From Pithys albifrons albifrons (taxonomy: Eukaryota; Chordata; Aves; Passeriformes; Thamnophilidae), in contig NC_092459.1 of the NCBI RefSeq assembly GCF_047495875.1, positions 40,102,490 to 40,166,489 on the forward strand: a stretch of 64,000 bases of DNA, given 5' to 3'. The notes beneath the pieces were generated by a model. That model saw only the letters and a list, made by a program, of their open reading frames with translations, did no database searches and was not told the DNA's origin. Positions 49,301 through 60,957 of the stretch are shown piece by piece; position 1 is the first letter of the stretch; every line of letters begins with the position of its first letter. The position numbers were made by a program, and so were the translations under genes.

Positions 49301-50581
49301 TTTGGTGGCTAGTGAGGTGAGTGAGGAGGGTACTGGCTTCGCAGTGATTCTTTGTCCTGCAGGTGTTGGTCAGTACAGCAGATAGATCAGTCCTTAAGCA
49401 GACACTTTTGATAAATCCTGGTGCTGATCTAGATGTCAGTGGGGAATGCAGAGCTCCTGTTATGCTTAGACTTGAGTACTATATTAGAGAGGAACATAAT
49501 ACATTTTTTTCATCTGTCTGAAATTTCATATCTATAACTCAGTATGTGAGTGCAAAAACTGAAAATCTGTGCCTGCAAACCCCTTCCCATTGTCTTTGAT
49601 ATGTGTGCAATTTTTCAGAAACCTAGATGCTTAAAATCATGTTCTTTTTCACTATTTACCTGCCCATTGCATTTCAAATAAGAGCTTGACATTCCCATAG
49701 GACAAAGTAAAGATGCAAGTGCACAGGTATGGTTCAAGTCTCCCTCCACTTCACACACCAAAAAACCCGCCCTTTCACAGCCCTGGGAACGGGCTGTGTG
49801 TGCCATTTACTACTCTGTGGAGTCAACAAACAACAGTGCAGGTCCAGGCTTCAGCCTTTGTAATGAAGACATTTTCTCCTGAAAGAGAACTATATTTATT
49901 TCAAGCAGAATTCTAAATAGGTTTTAGGTTCTAAAGACATGTCATGCCAGGGACAGTTTTGAACTGGTAACCTACCTAGAAAAAGGCTTTATATCATGTG
50001 TTTATTCCCTTAGCAAATAAGTCACCTACAGCCCAAACATTGATCCTTGAATTTAAAAATGCTTCACTGCATATTCATAATCTGCTTTTTGTATATTTAT
50101 GTGTCTAGTATTTGTAAATTCTTATTATGCATCCCTCTCCCACTCTTAATCATCACCTACCAAAGATAACTAGTTATCTTTCCCCTTGTAAATGAATTCA
50201 CTCCATGCCCCTAATTATTTTTGTAGGTTTCGTTTCTCCTGTAAGACAGAATCTTATGATTAAGGAAGTGCCTCAGATGAATTCATTTTTCCTGAATTAT
50301 ATCTGCAACAAAATCCTTCTGAAAGGGTCTGAGGCTTCCATTTTACTTCAAGTGCTGCTCTATGGTATATTCAGTTTCAGATTCTAGAGACATTTTTATT
50401 CTTAATTTCATGGCTAAGTTGACTTTTGCTATTTCTGATAGTTCTCTTTCATTGCCATTTCTTCATACTTTTTCTGCTTTTCAGAATATCTGTATTATGG
50501 ATATATTTTTGTTAGCATTTTTTTCCAAGTTAAATATATGCCACAATTAGGGAAATATGTCTTTGTGCAGCTTACAAATTT
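46331..50581. other. Unannotated interval
   Basis: No exon or transposon is recognised. Open frames reach 117 codons (minus, 47891-48244) with no recognised domain. A short hairpin (GTGTACCT at 48989 with AGGTGTACAC at 49007) was seen. Confidence 0.5.
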
Positions 50582-50703
50582 TTGGACTAGAAGGATTTTG
50601 AGCAATCTGGTCTAGTAAAAGGTGTCCCTGCCCATGGCAGGGGGTCAAAAAAAAAAAGATCTTTAAAGTCCCTTCCAACTCGAACTGTTCTATGATTCTA
50701 TGC
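50582..50703 (+). mobile_element. CR1 LINE copy D, 3' end only
   Basis: This 120-bp CR1 3' UTR reads GACTAGAAGGATTTTGAGCA, then CTGGTCTAG, GGTGTCCCTGCCCATGGCAG and GGTCCC-type AAAGTCCCTTCCAAC. It ends with TTCTATGATTCTATG, the 8-bp terminal repeat of avian CR1. An 11-A run replaces the consensus around GGGGTTGGAACTAGATG. This is the least diverged CR1 3' end in the window by eye. Confidence 0.93.
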
Positions 50704-53700
50704 TTCTTTGTGTATCTGTGTCAGACAGAAAAACCTTCAGACTAGAAGGGAATTTTTTTTTCTTCTCTGCTGTCTTTTGCATCTTGGTGAAATAAACTTA
50801 CACAAGTGACAGGAATTGCTCTTGCACCCGACTCAACTTTGGCCCCTTTTACAGCTGAAGCTTTGGAAAGGGTTTGCTTATGCTTCTGAAGAGCCAGAAC
50901 AAGTCTCAGGTCTCCTGTAAGAGAGCACAGTGCCTGGAAATACAATATTTGGCTCACTGGATACACAGCATATATAACAAAATTGACTCACCAGAACTAT
51001 GACATGCCCATAGCAAAACAGATTTTGAACATAGGACTTTTCAGAAAATTGGTTGTTGCCTTCTGTCCTTTCTCATAACCTTTGAGTGACTGCATATACT
51101 GGAATATGAGAAACAAGTGGTTACAGAAAATCCTGCCACTAGGATTAGTCTATCTCTGAAGCAGTTTTTCTGGGCATACTGCAAATCCCTACAGTGTTGT
51201 GATTATTTTAAAGACTTAAGTGAAAAAAAGAAAAATGCCATGTTTCTTTACATGAGAAAGAAATATGTTGTGGTTAGTCCTGCTGACTTATAAAACAAAT
51301 GCACAAAGGCATGTGACATGTCTTCCATGAGGAAGTAAGTTTCAAAATTAAGAAGTCTACTGAGGAACTGACACAACTTTTGGCATATGTTTCCTGTCCT
51401 CTGAAGGTTGTCACCACGATCCTTCTTGGGCTAGTACAGTCACAGCCCTTCTCGTGCATGTGTTCTCATGTACAGCCCACACATGTGGGTGCTGAACAAG
51501 GCACTGGATATAATTTTGAAGGAAAGATCAGCTGCACCTTATCACACAACCACTCTAAGATTTTGCTGTCCCAGGGAGGCAAAATGCTATCTTCCCCAAA
51601 ACACAGGTGTCACTTTGTCACTCATTGTTATTTGTTCCAGTCTTCTTCTATGAAGCAACATGACATATTTTCCAATTAGTTTCTAGATTCAGTAGCTACA
51701 GTGCCAATTCCATGTGTTGCACTCCATTTGTTGCTTTAATGAAGGAGCCTACAGGGACTACAGACCTGAGGAACGACCGGCATTCAAAACAAAACATGTT
51801 TAGATAAAGATTGAAGGAAAAGTGATGAAGGAAACACAGACAGTGGTAGGAAAGAATAAAAGATTAGGACAAGTGAGAAACATAGATATGGCACCTGATT
51901 GCATAATTTAAATGCATTTTTTGTTCAATTGTGGTTTACGCAGATAATTACTGGCAACTGCATGAAAAATATTTACCGGAATTTTGGTACTCAACTGTTA
52001 CAGTAATATGAAAGAACATTGATCCAAACCTGCTATCCTGCTTCAATAGATTCGATCCAAACCTTCCACTTCACATCAGCCAGGAAATTTAAATTGTGAT
52101 AGGGTCAATTACATTCATCAACCCTTGCTTTAGCTTCTGAGAGGGACTTGGGGTTTATGAACCTACATGAAAGGCAACAGCAGTCCTACAGTATCTTCTC
52201 CTTTGTATATTTGTTCAGTCATCTTCGTTCCACTGTGTTTAGCACTCCCACATTCAAGTCTGTATTTTTCTTGTAAAAGCATAAGGAAAGGTTATGACTT
52301 CGTCAAAACATTTGCCTTTTCAAACATTTACATGGTTGATTTCCTCCTTCATAGATCATCTTCTGGAAAAGGCAAACAGAATCCCATCAACATTTTTAGA
52401 CAGGTAAAAGTGAAAATATTTTAAGCTTTCAAAAGGCTTATAGTAACTCCACCTGTTCTTTGGTGCCTTGATAACAGCAAAAAATACTGGCATCTGAACT
52501 GCAAATGGTGTGCTCCCTAATGCTTACCAAGGAAGACATTCTTTCATACAACTAAAAATAGACTGTTAAATGAATTTAAGCCATTTTGAATACATGCCAT
52601 ACTGATTCTTCCAAAACAAAGTGTATATATGTCTGAAACTAGTTAAAAAGTTAACTGAAAGGCAAATTTTTATTTAAATTTCCTCATTGCTATAGACCAG
52701 AAAGGAAAGTGAGAGGAGAGCCATTAACATCTGAGAAATCTTCAAATAAAAAAGATATTTATTAAATAAAATTATTGCAAACTACAATTTTTAGTTTTTT
52801 CACCCAGCATGTGAATGGGGTGCATGCACAGCTATGGGATGTAAACAGACACATAAAAGAAAAATCACCAAGAAGTCTACAGCAAGGATGTATACAGAAG
52901 AGGTTTTAATTAGCCAGAGTTTTAATGGGATGAAGAACGGAATTAAAATTTGGGAATGAGGGAGGTATTAAACTATATTAGCAACAAACCCTTGATCCCC
53001 AGGGTGAGAAAACACAAGAGGAAGAGAGAGATTAGGCTAAGTGGTGAACAGAAAGAAATGACAAGGAAAACAAGGCAATTATGATTATTGAATTTACTCA
53101 AAATACTTGCAAACATGCAATTGAGACCAATCCTGCATTTGATATGGTTAGATGAACTGAGATACATATTTCATGTTAGATAGCTACCTGCCACACACCA
53201 GAACTGTAACAAGCATTTTCCAGAGAGGTTGATATTCCCCACACTCAATTTATGTGGATTGGATGAAATTTCCTCTTTCTTTTCAGCAATTTTGGCAGAC
53301 CACTGTACATTACCAAGGACTGCCATTATCTTCCTCTGAACACCAGCAAAATGGTTTGTAATTTTATCTCAGTATTACCAAAGAAACCTGTAATCTCCAG
53401 CTACATTATTTTAAATAATGCAGCCCAGCAATCACATCAACAAGCAGAATCCTCACAAATTAGGAAGATTTTATCTGAAAGAAAACAATAATCTTTATTT
53501 GCTTTCACTTACCTTCAAAATAACATCAACAGGGCAACCTAAGAGTGTAAACAACAAGTGTAAACTCTATTCTTTTCTCCTTTTTTCTACTGAGGAAATG
53601 CATTGGATAGATACAAAAAGCCCTGTATTAAAAGTAACGCATTTTGGTAGAACTGGTGTAACTGTGCTTGTGTTCAGCACAAGCAGTATGCTGTAACCTG

Positions 53701-56426
53701 TCATGCACTGGACTGCTGTCAAAATGCCTTCTGATAACTGGACATCTAGATGGATATTTATTAGATTTAATTTCTTCATTAGTAGAGGTGAGGAATGCAA
53801 CAAATTTGGTCAGTATTTCTAAACAAGGCTATTGACTGATATTAGTTTTAGCAGAAAACCCTGAAACCTAGATATTTTTCATTTTTTCTGTAAATGTATA
53901 CCTTTTACCAGAAAAGATTTCTGGTTTCCATTGCAAAACAGTATGGTAATTTGAATTAACCTGTTCGGATAATGTCATGAGAGATTTTTCCAGGGTCCTA
54001 AATAGGCCAAGGATCAAAATGCTAAGGAGAGTAGGAGCTCATGGGAAGATCAGTGCATTACATAGCAGTCTATCAATATTAAATACTCAAATCAATACTT
54101 TTCTAAAAACCAGTAAATTTAAAAATATTAGAATAAGGCTTTATCAGGTGTGGACATTTTAACATCAACAGAAAAAACACTTTAATGGGTTATAGTAGTA
54201 AACTAAAAATAGGACTGAACTGTTATCTCATGGTATGACATAATGAATTCTGTGAACTAATAAAACCTAAACCCTTTCAGGAGCAGTCTTATTTTTATTG
54301 ACACAGAGAATTCCTGCCTTTTTCTGTGTATGTGTGGACATATGTCCATGTCATTATAAACTATGCTTATTATTTTTGCTTGCCATCTTAATGATGGAGC
54401 CACTTGAGCATTTCAATACAGTCAGCAAGAACACTCACTCAGGAAACTGAAGGGAGTTTTTTTATGGACATTCATATTCCTCTTGCTAGAATTATACCTG
54501 TAAAAATATGTATTTCACTGACCTTTCCCTTACTTAACATTAGGGTGATGTTTCAGTTTCCACACACAACCTGCAGGGGCTGGGGATAATTTTTCCTTTC
54601 CTCAGCATACGGTTTGCCTTCTAGCATAGTAGGCTTTTTCTACTTCACTCTGAATGGCCTCAGACTGGCTGTAGCTGCACAAAACACTGTGCTGGATGTA
54701 TCCATTACCTTAGTGCTTTGGTACACTACATCAAATTGGCAGAAACTCAAAAATATCAGGGAGCCAACTGATGTATGGCATGTAAGAGTGATCCAGATCC
54801 TGGAGATGCTAAGAAGATTCCATGTAATTCCCTCACTGTTGCAGGACTTCAGATACGGGCTGTGCCTTTCAATGTCACAGCTCTCTTCTGGTAATTTACA
54901 GCTTTCTTGAATCTGGTATTAAATTTTCTGAAAAGGTTTTGGGACTGGCAGCTCTTGGGACACATGACTTAGGTCCTATTTTTGCCCACCCTCTTGGACA
55001 CAAGTCTGTCACCTGGCTGCTCACCACTGGACAAGAGACTTGTTAACCTGTGCAGCCTTTCTTTGTAGGCACTAAGTGGGAGCACAAGAGAATTGTTTGC
55101 AAATGCAAGATGACTATACTGAAAGTATCTCAAATCTAGGCATTTGCAAACTCTCAAGAATTTTCTTCATAAGAAAATGAATTGCTTTGTGTAGGAAAAC
55201 CATATAGAAGTACAAGGTCTTGCTAGTAAACTTCCCTTACTATTCTTCTCTGAGTAGGAACATAGATAAGGCAGGTTGGCTGCTTATTTCCAAAGAATGC
55301 AGTTGTACTAATAACACGATATATACACTCAGGCTGAGATCCTTCTTGTTTCCTGTGATTGCTCCTCTCTACCCAAGGCATTTTGTAAAATATGGTAATG
55401 AACGCAGCACCTTCAGACAATCTAAATTTATTGCAATATATATGTTCAGTAGTGTTGGTAAAAGGCCAATGCTGGCATTTCTTTAACTAATAATTATTGT
55501 GTTTTATTGTTGTTGTTCTCTAACACATTAATGAGCAAGGACCCAGCTTTATTAGAATTCACTTGGCCCTGCTGTTCTATGCATATTTATTATGCAAGAG
55601 AATAGGATTCTTTTCCTCTAGCCTTCACTAATTTAAAAGAAGATATCCTCAATGAAATGTATTCAAATATTTTGACATTTTGCTTCACCTCACTTACAGA
55701 GCAGAAATTGTTTCTGACAGTTATTATACAGTACGGGAATCCTGCTGTTTCACTCTGCTGAAGCGCAGGTTGAAAAGACACAGCAATTGCATTTTGTTCA
55801 AAGAGTGATTCTCTAGCCTAGAAATAGCAACACTGTCAGCTGTGATTCACTGGAAGTTTAGATAATATCCACTCTGTACCTCTCCACCAAGAATATGGAA
55901 TATTTTTGTCTCCTCTTCTACTTCTTAAAACAGAAGAAAAATGAATCAAAGTGTTGGGTTGGAAGGGAAATTTAGTGCCTCCAACTTTGGGATCTGAAGT
56001 AGAGGAATGTGTAGATTTTGAAATGTAAGTGGAAACGGAGAGAAATGGGAGTGAGAGAAGCTGAGTGGGAATTTTTTCCTTCTTTTAGATGCTTTCAGTT
56101 CTGTGTTGTAAACACCTATATACAGAAAAAATTAGAAGAGGTAACAATTATAAGTACCTTGGTATTTTCAATTATTTAAAAGTATAGAAATAATTATAGG
56201 AAGCACTTGCCTGACTATTCTTTTGTATTATGCTTCCAGTCATGCTACATGTGGTGTAACACCTCTTTTAGCACAATAGCTAAATATAAAAAAACCATAA
56301 ATTTAAATATAGAAATAAAAAATATGTAAAGCATGATGGAAAATATCTCAGCTAATGCTCCCAAAATTTCTTTGTAACACAAAAACCTCAGCCTTTTTTC
56401 TTGCCATTTTAGAATGCATTTTGGTG
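50704..56426. other. Unannotated interval
   Basis: This is AT-rich DNA. Open frames are at most 99 codons (51380-51679). No transposon, exon or RNA gene is recognised. A short hairpin TGCTTGTG/CACAAGCA lies at 53665-53685. Confidence 0.5.
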
Positions 56427-56533
56427 CATATATATATCTATCATATGTATATATGATAGATATATATATATCATATATATATATTTGAGATATATATATA
56501 TATATATGATATATATATATCAAATATATATAG
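56427..56533. repeat. TA-rich microsatellite with hairpin structure
   Basis: This is about 107 bp of almost pure TA with a few C and G interruptions. The arms 56429-56446 and 56451-56468 are perfect 18-nt reverse complements around a 4-nt loop. The arms 56476-56488 and 56520-56532 are perfect 13-nt complements around a TA core. The self-complementary 14-mer GATATATATATATC appears twice (56459-56472 and 56508-56521). The array can extrude cruciforms. A 107-codon minus-strand frame across it is an artefact of the repeat. Confidence 0.9.
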
Positions 56534-56651
56534 GCTGAAAAAGAAATTTTACCTTTAGATCTATACAATCTACTATGAGTAAAGTTAAGAAGGGTTGTAG
56601 TAGCATATTTAACACTTCAATTTAGCCCAAAGTTTCACAAGGGCTGTTTAT

Positions 56652-57224
56652 TTGATGGCAAGTAGAAGAACACTTGGAGAATCTAAAGCAGGAGGAGGAG
56701 GAGGATGGAAGAATACAAGAAAAAAACCTGTGAAAAGCTCTCCCAGATGCTTTGCTGCTCCTTTTACTGTTCATGTTATGCAGATCCGGTATCAGAACTC
56801 TTTTCAGAATAAGAAAGAGGAAGCCAAATTCACAGTGAAAAGAAATCACAATAGTGGTATTCAATCCAGTTCTTTAAGATTTCAGAAACTGAGTTTCTGT
56901 CAAAACCACAGAGTATCGCAGAAGGGGGTAGAAGACAGTGATAATAGGGCCTGTTCTTGTAAAAGGGAATTGTTCAGCTGTAATCTCTGTTCATGCTCCT
57001 TTCGTATCATGAGAGAATCTGACTGTTACATTGATGAGAAAATAATGAATATAATATCTGAGAAAATCACATGGCTTGAGGTGTTTCCTAACTTTTCCAT
57101 GCAAAAAAAAACACCTTCCCATACAGAGACAGACTTTATTAACTGGAGTGAAATAATGAGAGTGGCTGCAGGATGTGGCCCTCTTAGTCCTGGAGGTGCA
57201 AGTCTGGACTGTCAGATTCAATGA
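56652..57224 (+). other. Longest open frame in the window (190 codons), probably chance
   Basis: It starts ATGATGGCAAG and ends at a TGA at 57222-57224. The translation is basic at the N-terminus, has a GGGGG run encoded by a GGA repeat near 56690-56705, and carries a Cys-rich middle (ACSCKRELFSCNLCSCSF) that does not space like a known zinc-binding motif. I recognise no domain. By my rough estimate (a stop every 21 codons, about 128,000 codons over six frames), of order one frame this long is expected by chance. There is no Kozak purine/G support and no splice context. It is listed so that a search can rule it in or out. Confidence 0.15.
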
Positions 57225-59454
57225 GCAGCATGGCGTGCGAGTTCATATCACACCCTGGTCTATTAAAGCAGGCGAATGGATGCTGTAAATCAGATTTCAG
57301 TTTCTGCCACTTTGTCAGAGGGCTGGAGGAAATAGAACTCAAGTGAAGGGTTCCCTAGAAGGCTTTGAAGAGAGCGACATGCTGCAACTCTTTTCTGCTA
57401 GTCACTCAGGCATGAGGCACACTCAGCCTTACAGAGCTGCACAGAGATGGAATGCTCATAGCAGAGCCCTGCCAGGGCAATCACCCATTAAGGAACCACC
57501 CCAGTTTCAAGCACAGGGATTGCTGACTGTCCAGAATGTCTGTTCTCCCCTCATCAGAGCTGCATCCAGCACTCCTCCAGGAACAGAAGATTTCTCAGCC
57601 TCCCCAGCTTTCACACAAAACATGAGCCTGTACACATTCCTGGCCAAGTCCAGCTCCTGGACCCTGTTTCCCTCAAGGAGTGATCTTCTTGAACACCTTG
57701 TCCTGCAGAAAAAATCATCACTCACATAGACATAAACAGGATGTCAAAGTGTGGGTAAATGGGTTGATCTTAATTGCACAGCCTGCTTTTGAGTCTTCTG
57801 ATTCCACATCATCTTCCTAGAGAATCACACTTTATACATGGCAGAATCTCTCAGGGAACAGTTGCTGGCAGAACAGGGTGTCTTCTGGAAACATGACTTG
57901 CCTAATTTCATAGTCAAAAAACCTTGTATTGCCTTTGATCGTCCTATTTATGTGAAATGTCAGCTGATATTTATGTAACTATATGTGCCAGCTTGTGCAG
58001 TGGATGACACCATGAGAATGGATGATATAAGAGCCATTGACCATGAGGGCTTATAGAAAGATACAGTACATCTGTACAGTGTCTGGCATCATGCAGATAT
58101 GTAATTAATCAACTATATGTACAGTCTGGGTTCAGCCCTCATGATGGGATGTGCTACTCTCTTGCTTTTCACAGTGCCTGAAAACATCCCTCTCCACTCC
58201 TTTGTGCTCTTTTGGCTGTTCTACGCTCTCACTAAGCTTAGGACTGACACAAGCAGCAAGGTAAACTGCTTGCAGACAGGGTTTAATGAGCACTATCCAC
58301 ACACTGTAGTTCTCCATAGGTCAAGAAAATAAGCAATGATGGAATTAAGATTCGTTCAACACCAGCACAATGCCAGTATTAGAGCAAAGATTGATTATGC
58401 AAAACAAAAATTTAGTTCTAATAAAGGCAAGCAAATAGCATGAAAGTGTATAAGAGCATAATAAAAAAAAAACAAACAACATTTTTTGAAGTCCAAATAA
58501 ACACTACACACAGAGTCGCAGCAGCTGGTGCATTCTGTGCTCTGTAGTATTAGCTGCCACAGATGCAGCATGTGCTGGGACCAGGCACGAATCACAGGCA
58601 GCAATTGCCAGGGCTGCTCTGCTCACCTGAGATATTGCTACCAAGAGAAGGTGCATGCAGTGACTGAGCTGAGGTCCCAGGGGCTCCAGCTGCCCCACTC
58701 CCAGTCCCTTAGAGAGAGAAAAGTTGCCAGAAGATTTCAGGGTGTCTTAGCATAGCAAGCATATCTGGTCACTTAGTGATTCAGTGATAGCATATAGAAG
58801 AGCTTAGGAGAGTGGAGAGGGAGCAATGCAGGCTATGATCACAAGTCATAATATTTGTATGTTCTGTTCTGCTGATTTAAAAATTTTATTCAATTCTAAT
58901 ATTCCCTGCAACAGTATTTCCAGCCAGTTTCTCCTGACCACCTATTTCCACAGCTGACCTTTACAGACAGGAACACTAGTGGGCTATGTAATTCCTCCTT
59001 ATATCTCAAGCAAATTCTGCTGCATATGTTTCAGCACTGATTTCTCCATAAATGACAGTGCTAACAATCTCACTATTCCAGGCTTGTGACTGTTCAGGTG
59101 CAACCTTTTCCATTCATATAAATTGGCACTGGGTTTATTTAAACACATTATGAGAGGTCTCAGAGATTACTCCTATTTTGTAAACCATTCGTTAGTAAAA
59201 GCAACTGAATATATCAAATTCTACTACCTAATTACAAAATCTGCAGATTTTCTCATTTAAGCAGAGTCAAATCCATTACAGTTCAGTTTTACTCCTACTT
59301 TGTTAGAACTATGTCCTTTTCTTATTTTTATTTAGCAGAGGGCAATTAAGCCCCTCCCAATACCTTTACCAGCTGTTTCCCTAGGAGATCTATCTGGGTA
59401 TTTATATGATCGCAATCTTCACAGTCCTTCTGCTAATCCCAAGGACTATATTCC
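57225..59454. other. Unannotated interval
   Basis: A 128-codon frame (57343-57729) on plus has no recognised domain. No transposon or RNA gene is seen. Confidence 0.5.
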
Positions 59455-59580
59455 TAGATTTCTTTTTGCAAAGTCCCTATGGGATGGGAGAGCACCATTA
59501 TCTCCACTGTACAAATAAAGAACAGACACACAAAAAGATGAAGGGTTCCAAGCTGGGAGAGAAGGGCCAAGTTCCCTTGG
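59455..59580 (+). repeat. MIR/L2-like 3' fragment
   Basis: The run CATTATCTCCACTGTACAAA, AAAGAACAGACACACAAAAAG and GATGAAGGGTTCCAAG follows, with substitutions, the ancient core I recall (TTATCCCCATTTTACAGATGAGGAAACTGAGGCACAGAGAG...CCAAG), in short pieces. Such fragments are common in amniote genomes. Edges are approximate. Confidence 0.5.
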
Positions 59581-60621
59581 GATTAATGTAATGAAAGGCT
59601 TGGTACTCCAGTGGTCCCTCTGACCACAAAAGTCTGCAATGCGGATACTCTACCCGTGTGCAAAGGAAGACTAGAGAAATCTAGTAACAGAGCAGTAGGG
59701 ACCTTTGTCAAGGTACCAGGGGGCTGAGAAAGGTATCCTTGTCTCAGTGGGCCAGGTTCCCTCAGTACAGAAAAAAACCAACCAGCAATTGCAAAAATTG
59801 TGCTACTTTTCTTTGCCCAGAAAACCAGGTGGGATAGATCTTTCTTTCTATGAGACAGAGATTTCTTGCACAGACCAGAAGCTGTTGCTTAGATGAGCCA
59901 TGACAAAGTAAGACCATCTTCAGCTGGGGTTAATGTACCTATTTATGGATTTGGTCCTGTGATTCTTCAGGGTCACATATGAAATCTGTGAGACTGGCAA
60001 GGCACCAAATTCAGATATCCTAATTGATGTGCAGTTTCCTAATTGCTTAGTAGTCTATGTTTTCAGGCTTCCAGACTCCATATTAACATAAAGTCCTAGC
60101 ATCAGTTGCAGCCCTTCTTAATGGAATAGCACTTAGAGCAAAATTGATGCCTCTTTAAGAGCAAGTCGGTCTTGAAACAACATGTTTCTGCCAAATCTTG
60201 GGCATGTTCTTGGAAACCTGTACACTCACTAGGCTTCATTACCAGAGAGCTGTCAAAGTCATTGCAACAAATGCTAGTTTAGTCACTATTTCTTCTCTGA
60301 AGTATTCCAGACTACGGTCTCACTTGTGTAAGGGGTTCAAGATTGGGCCCAAAAGTAATAAAAAAAAAAACTGAATTCCTTATACACCTCACTTTCAAAT
60401 GCTAAAAAGCATGATTTTCCCCACAGATAATTAAAAGAGGCCTCACAATTTTACCAAAAATTTCATGTTCTCCTTTTAGCTAATGGTGAATTGGCAGCAC
60501 ATGAGTTGAAATTTACACCTGGGTCATGGAGGAGAAGTGAGCAGCAGGCTTTGGGGTGGACTCAAGGTGTTTGTGGAATGGTAACTACCTGAATAAAAGC
60601 ACAGTGTTAATAAGATAAGAC
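59581..60621. other. Unannotated interval
   Basis: Nothing is recognised. Open frames are short. Confidence 0.5.
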
Positions 60622-60705
60622 TGCAGCAAGACAGTCAATGAGTCTCAGGTTCGAGATGGGGATGCTCCCGAGATCACTCGATTTCGGAGAACGTATCAAA
60701 AGCAC

Positions 60706-60711
60706 TTTATT
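60706..60711 (-). terminator. LTR poly(A) signal AATAAA
   Basis: TTTATT on plus reads AATAAA on minus and is followed by GTGCTTTTGATACG. The position, 84 bp before the minus-strand end, fits the R region. Confidence 0.6.
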
Positions 60712-60743
60712 TCCAGCTGCGGTCTGGTTTAAGGGTGTGGATA

Positions 60744-60752
60744 GGGGCGGGG
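60744..60752 (-). promoter_or_regulatory. GC box in LTR U3 (Sp1-type)
   Basis: GGGGCGGGG on plus is CCCCGCCCC on minus, the Sp1/KLF core. It sits 33 bp upstream of the AATAAA. Together with neighbouring G-runs at 60733-60735 and 60759-60762, the plus strand could form a G-quadruplex (loops 8, 1 and 6). Confidence 0.5.
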
Positions 60753-60957
60753 TTTGGAGGGGATTGGACAGTACATCTGAGGGCAGGATTAGGCTTAGGT
60801 ACTGGGAGGAATCACACGGGGACATCTTGGGAAGGGACGAACCATGGGGCTGCAAGCAAGAGGCAGGTGGGAGTCAGGGGAAAAAACCTCATGGAAAAAA
60901 CACACAGAGAGGGGGAAGGAACATGGCGGATGTAAGCCCAGGAGGCTGAGTCCTACA

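Larger units (their letters stand above)
60622..60957 (-). mobile_element. LTR of an endogenous retrovirus, minus strand, 336 bp
   Basis: Read on the minus strand it starts TGTAGGACTCAGCC and ends GTCTTGCTGCA, so it has TG...CA ends. AATAAA (60706-60711) is followed by about 84 bp of R/U5. U3 includes the GC box CCCCGCCCC at 60744-60752. The insert is CpG-rich (CGTCCC, CCCCGTG, ATCGAG, CTCGGG) compared with the flanks, which suggests a relatively young element. AATAAAGTGCTT is shared with the 20155-21001 element. I find no 4-6 bp target-site duplication. The flanks read ATAAGAC on the left and AATGAG on the right. Either the ends are off by a few bases, or the LTR is part of a recombined or deleted element. 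No gag, pol or env sequence adjoins it. The 82-103 codon frames here are not recognised retroviral proteins. Confidence 0.65.

Noticed and set aside
53665..53685. TGCTTGTG/CACAAGCA hairpin considered as a pre-miRNA
   Set aside because: The stem does not extend beyond 8 bp, far short of a miRNA precursor.
56245..56568. 107-codon minus frame rich in Tyr and Ile
   Set aside because: It is a direct translation of the TA microsatellite.
60650..60665. GGTTCGAGAT considered as a tRNA T-loop
   Set aside because: It is inside the LTR, and no acceptor or anticodon arms can be placed around it.
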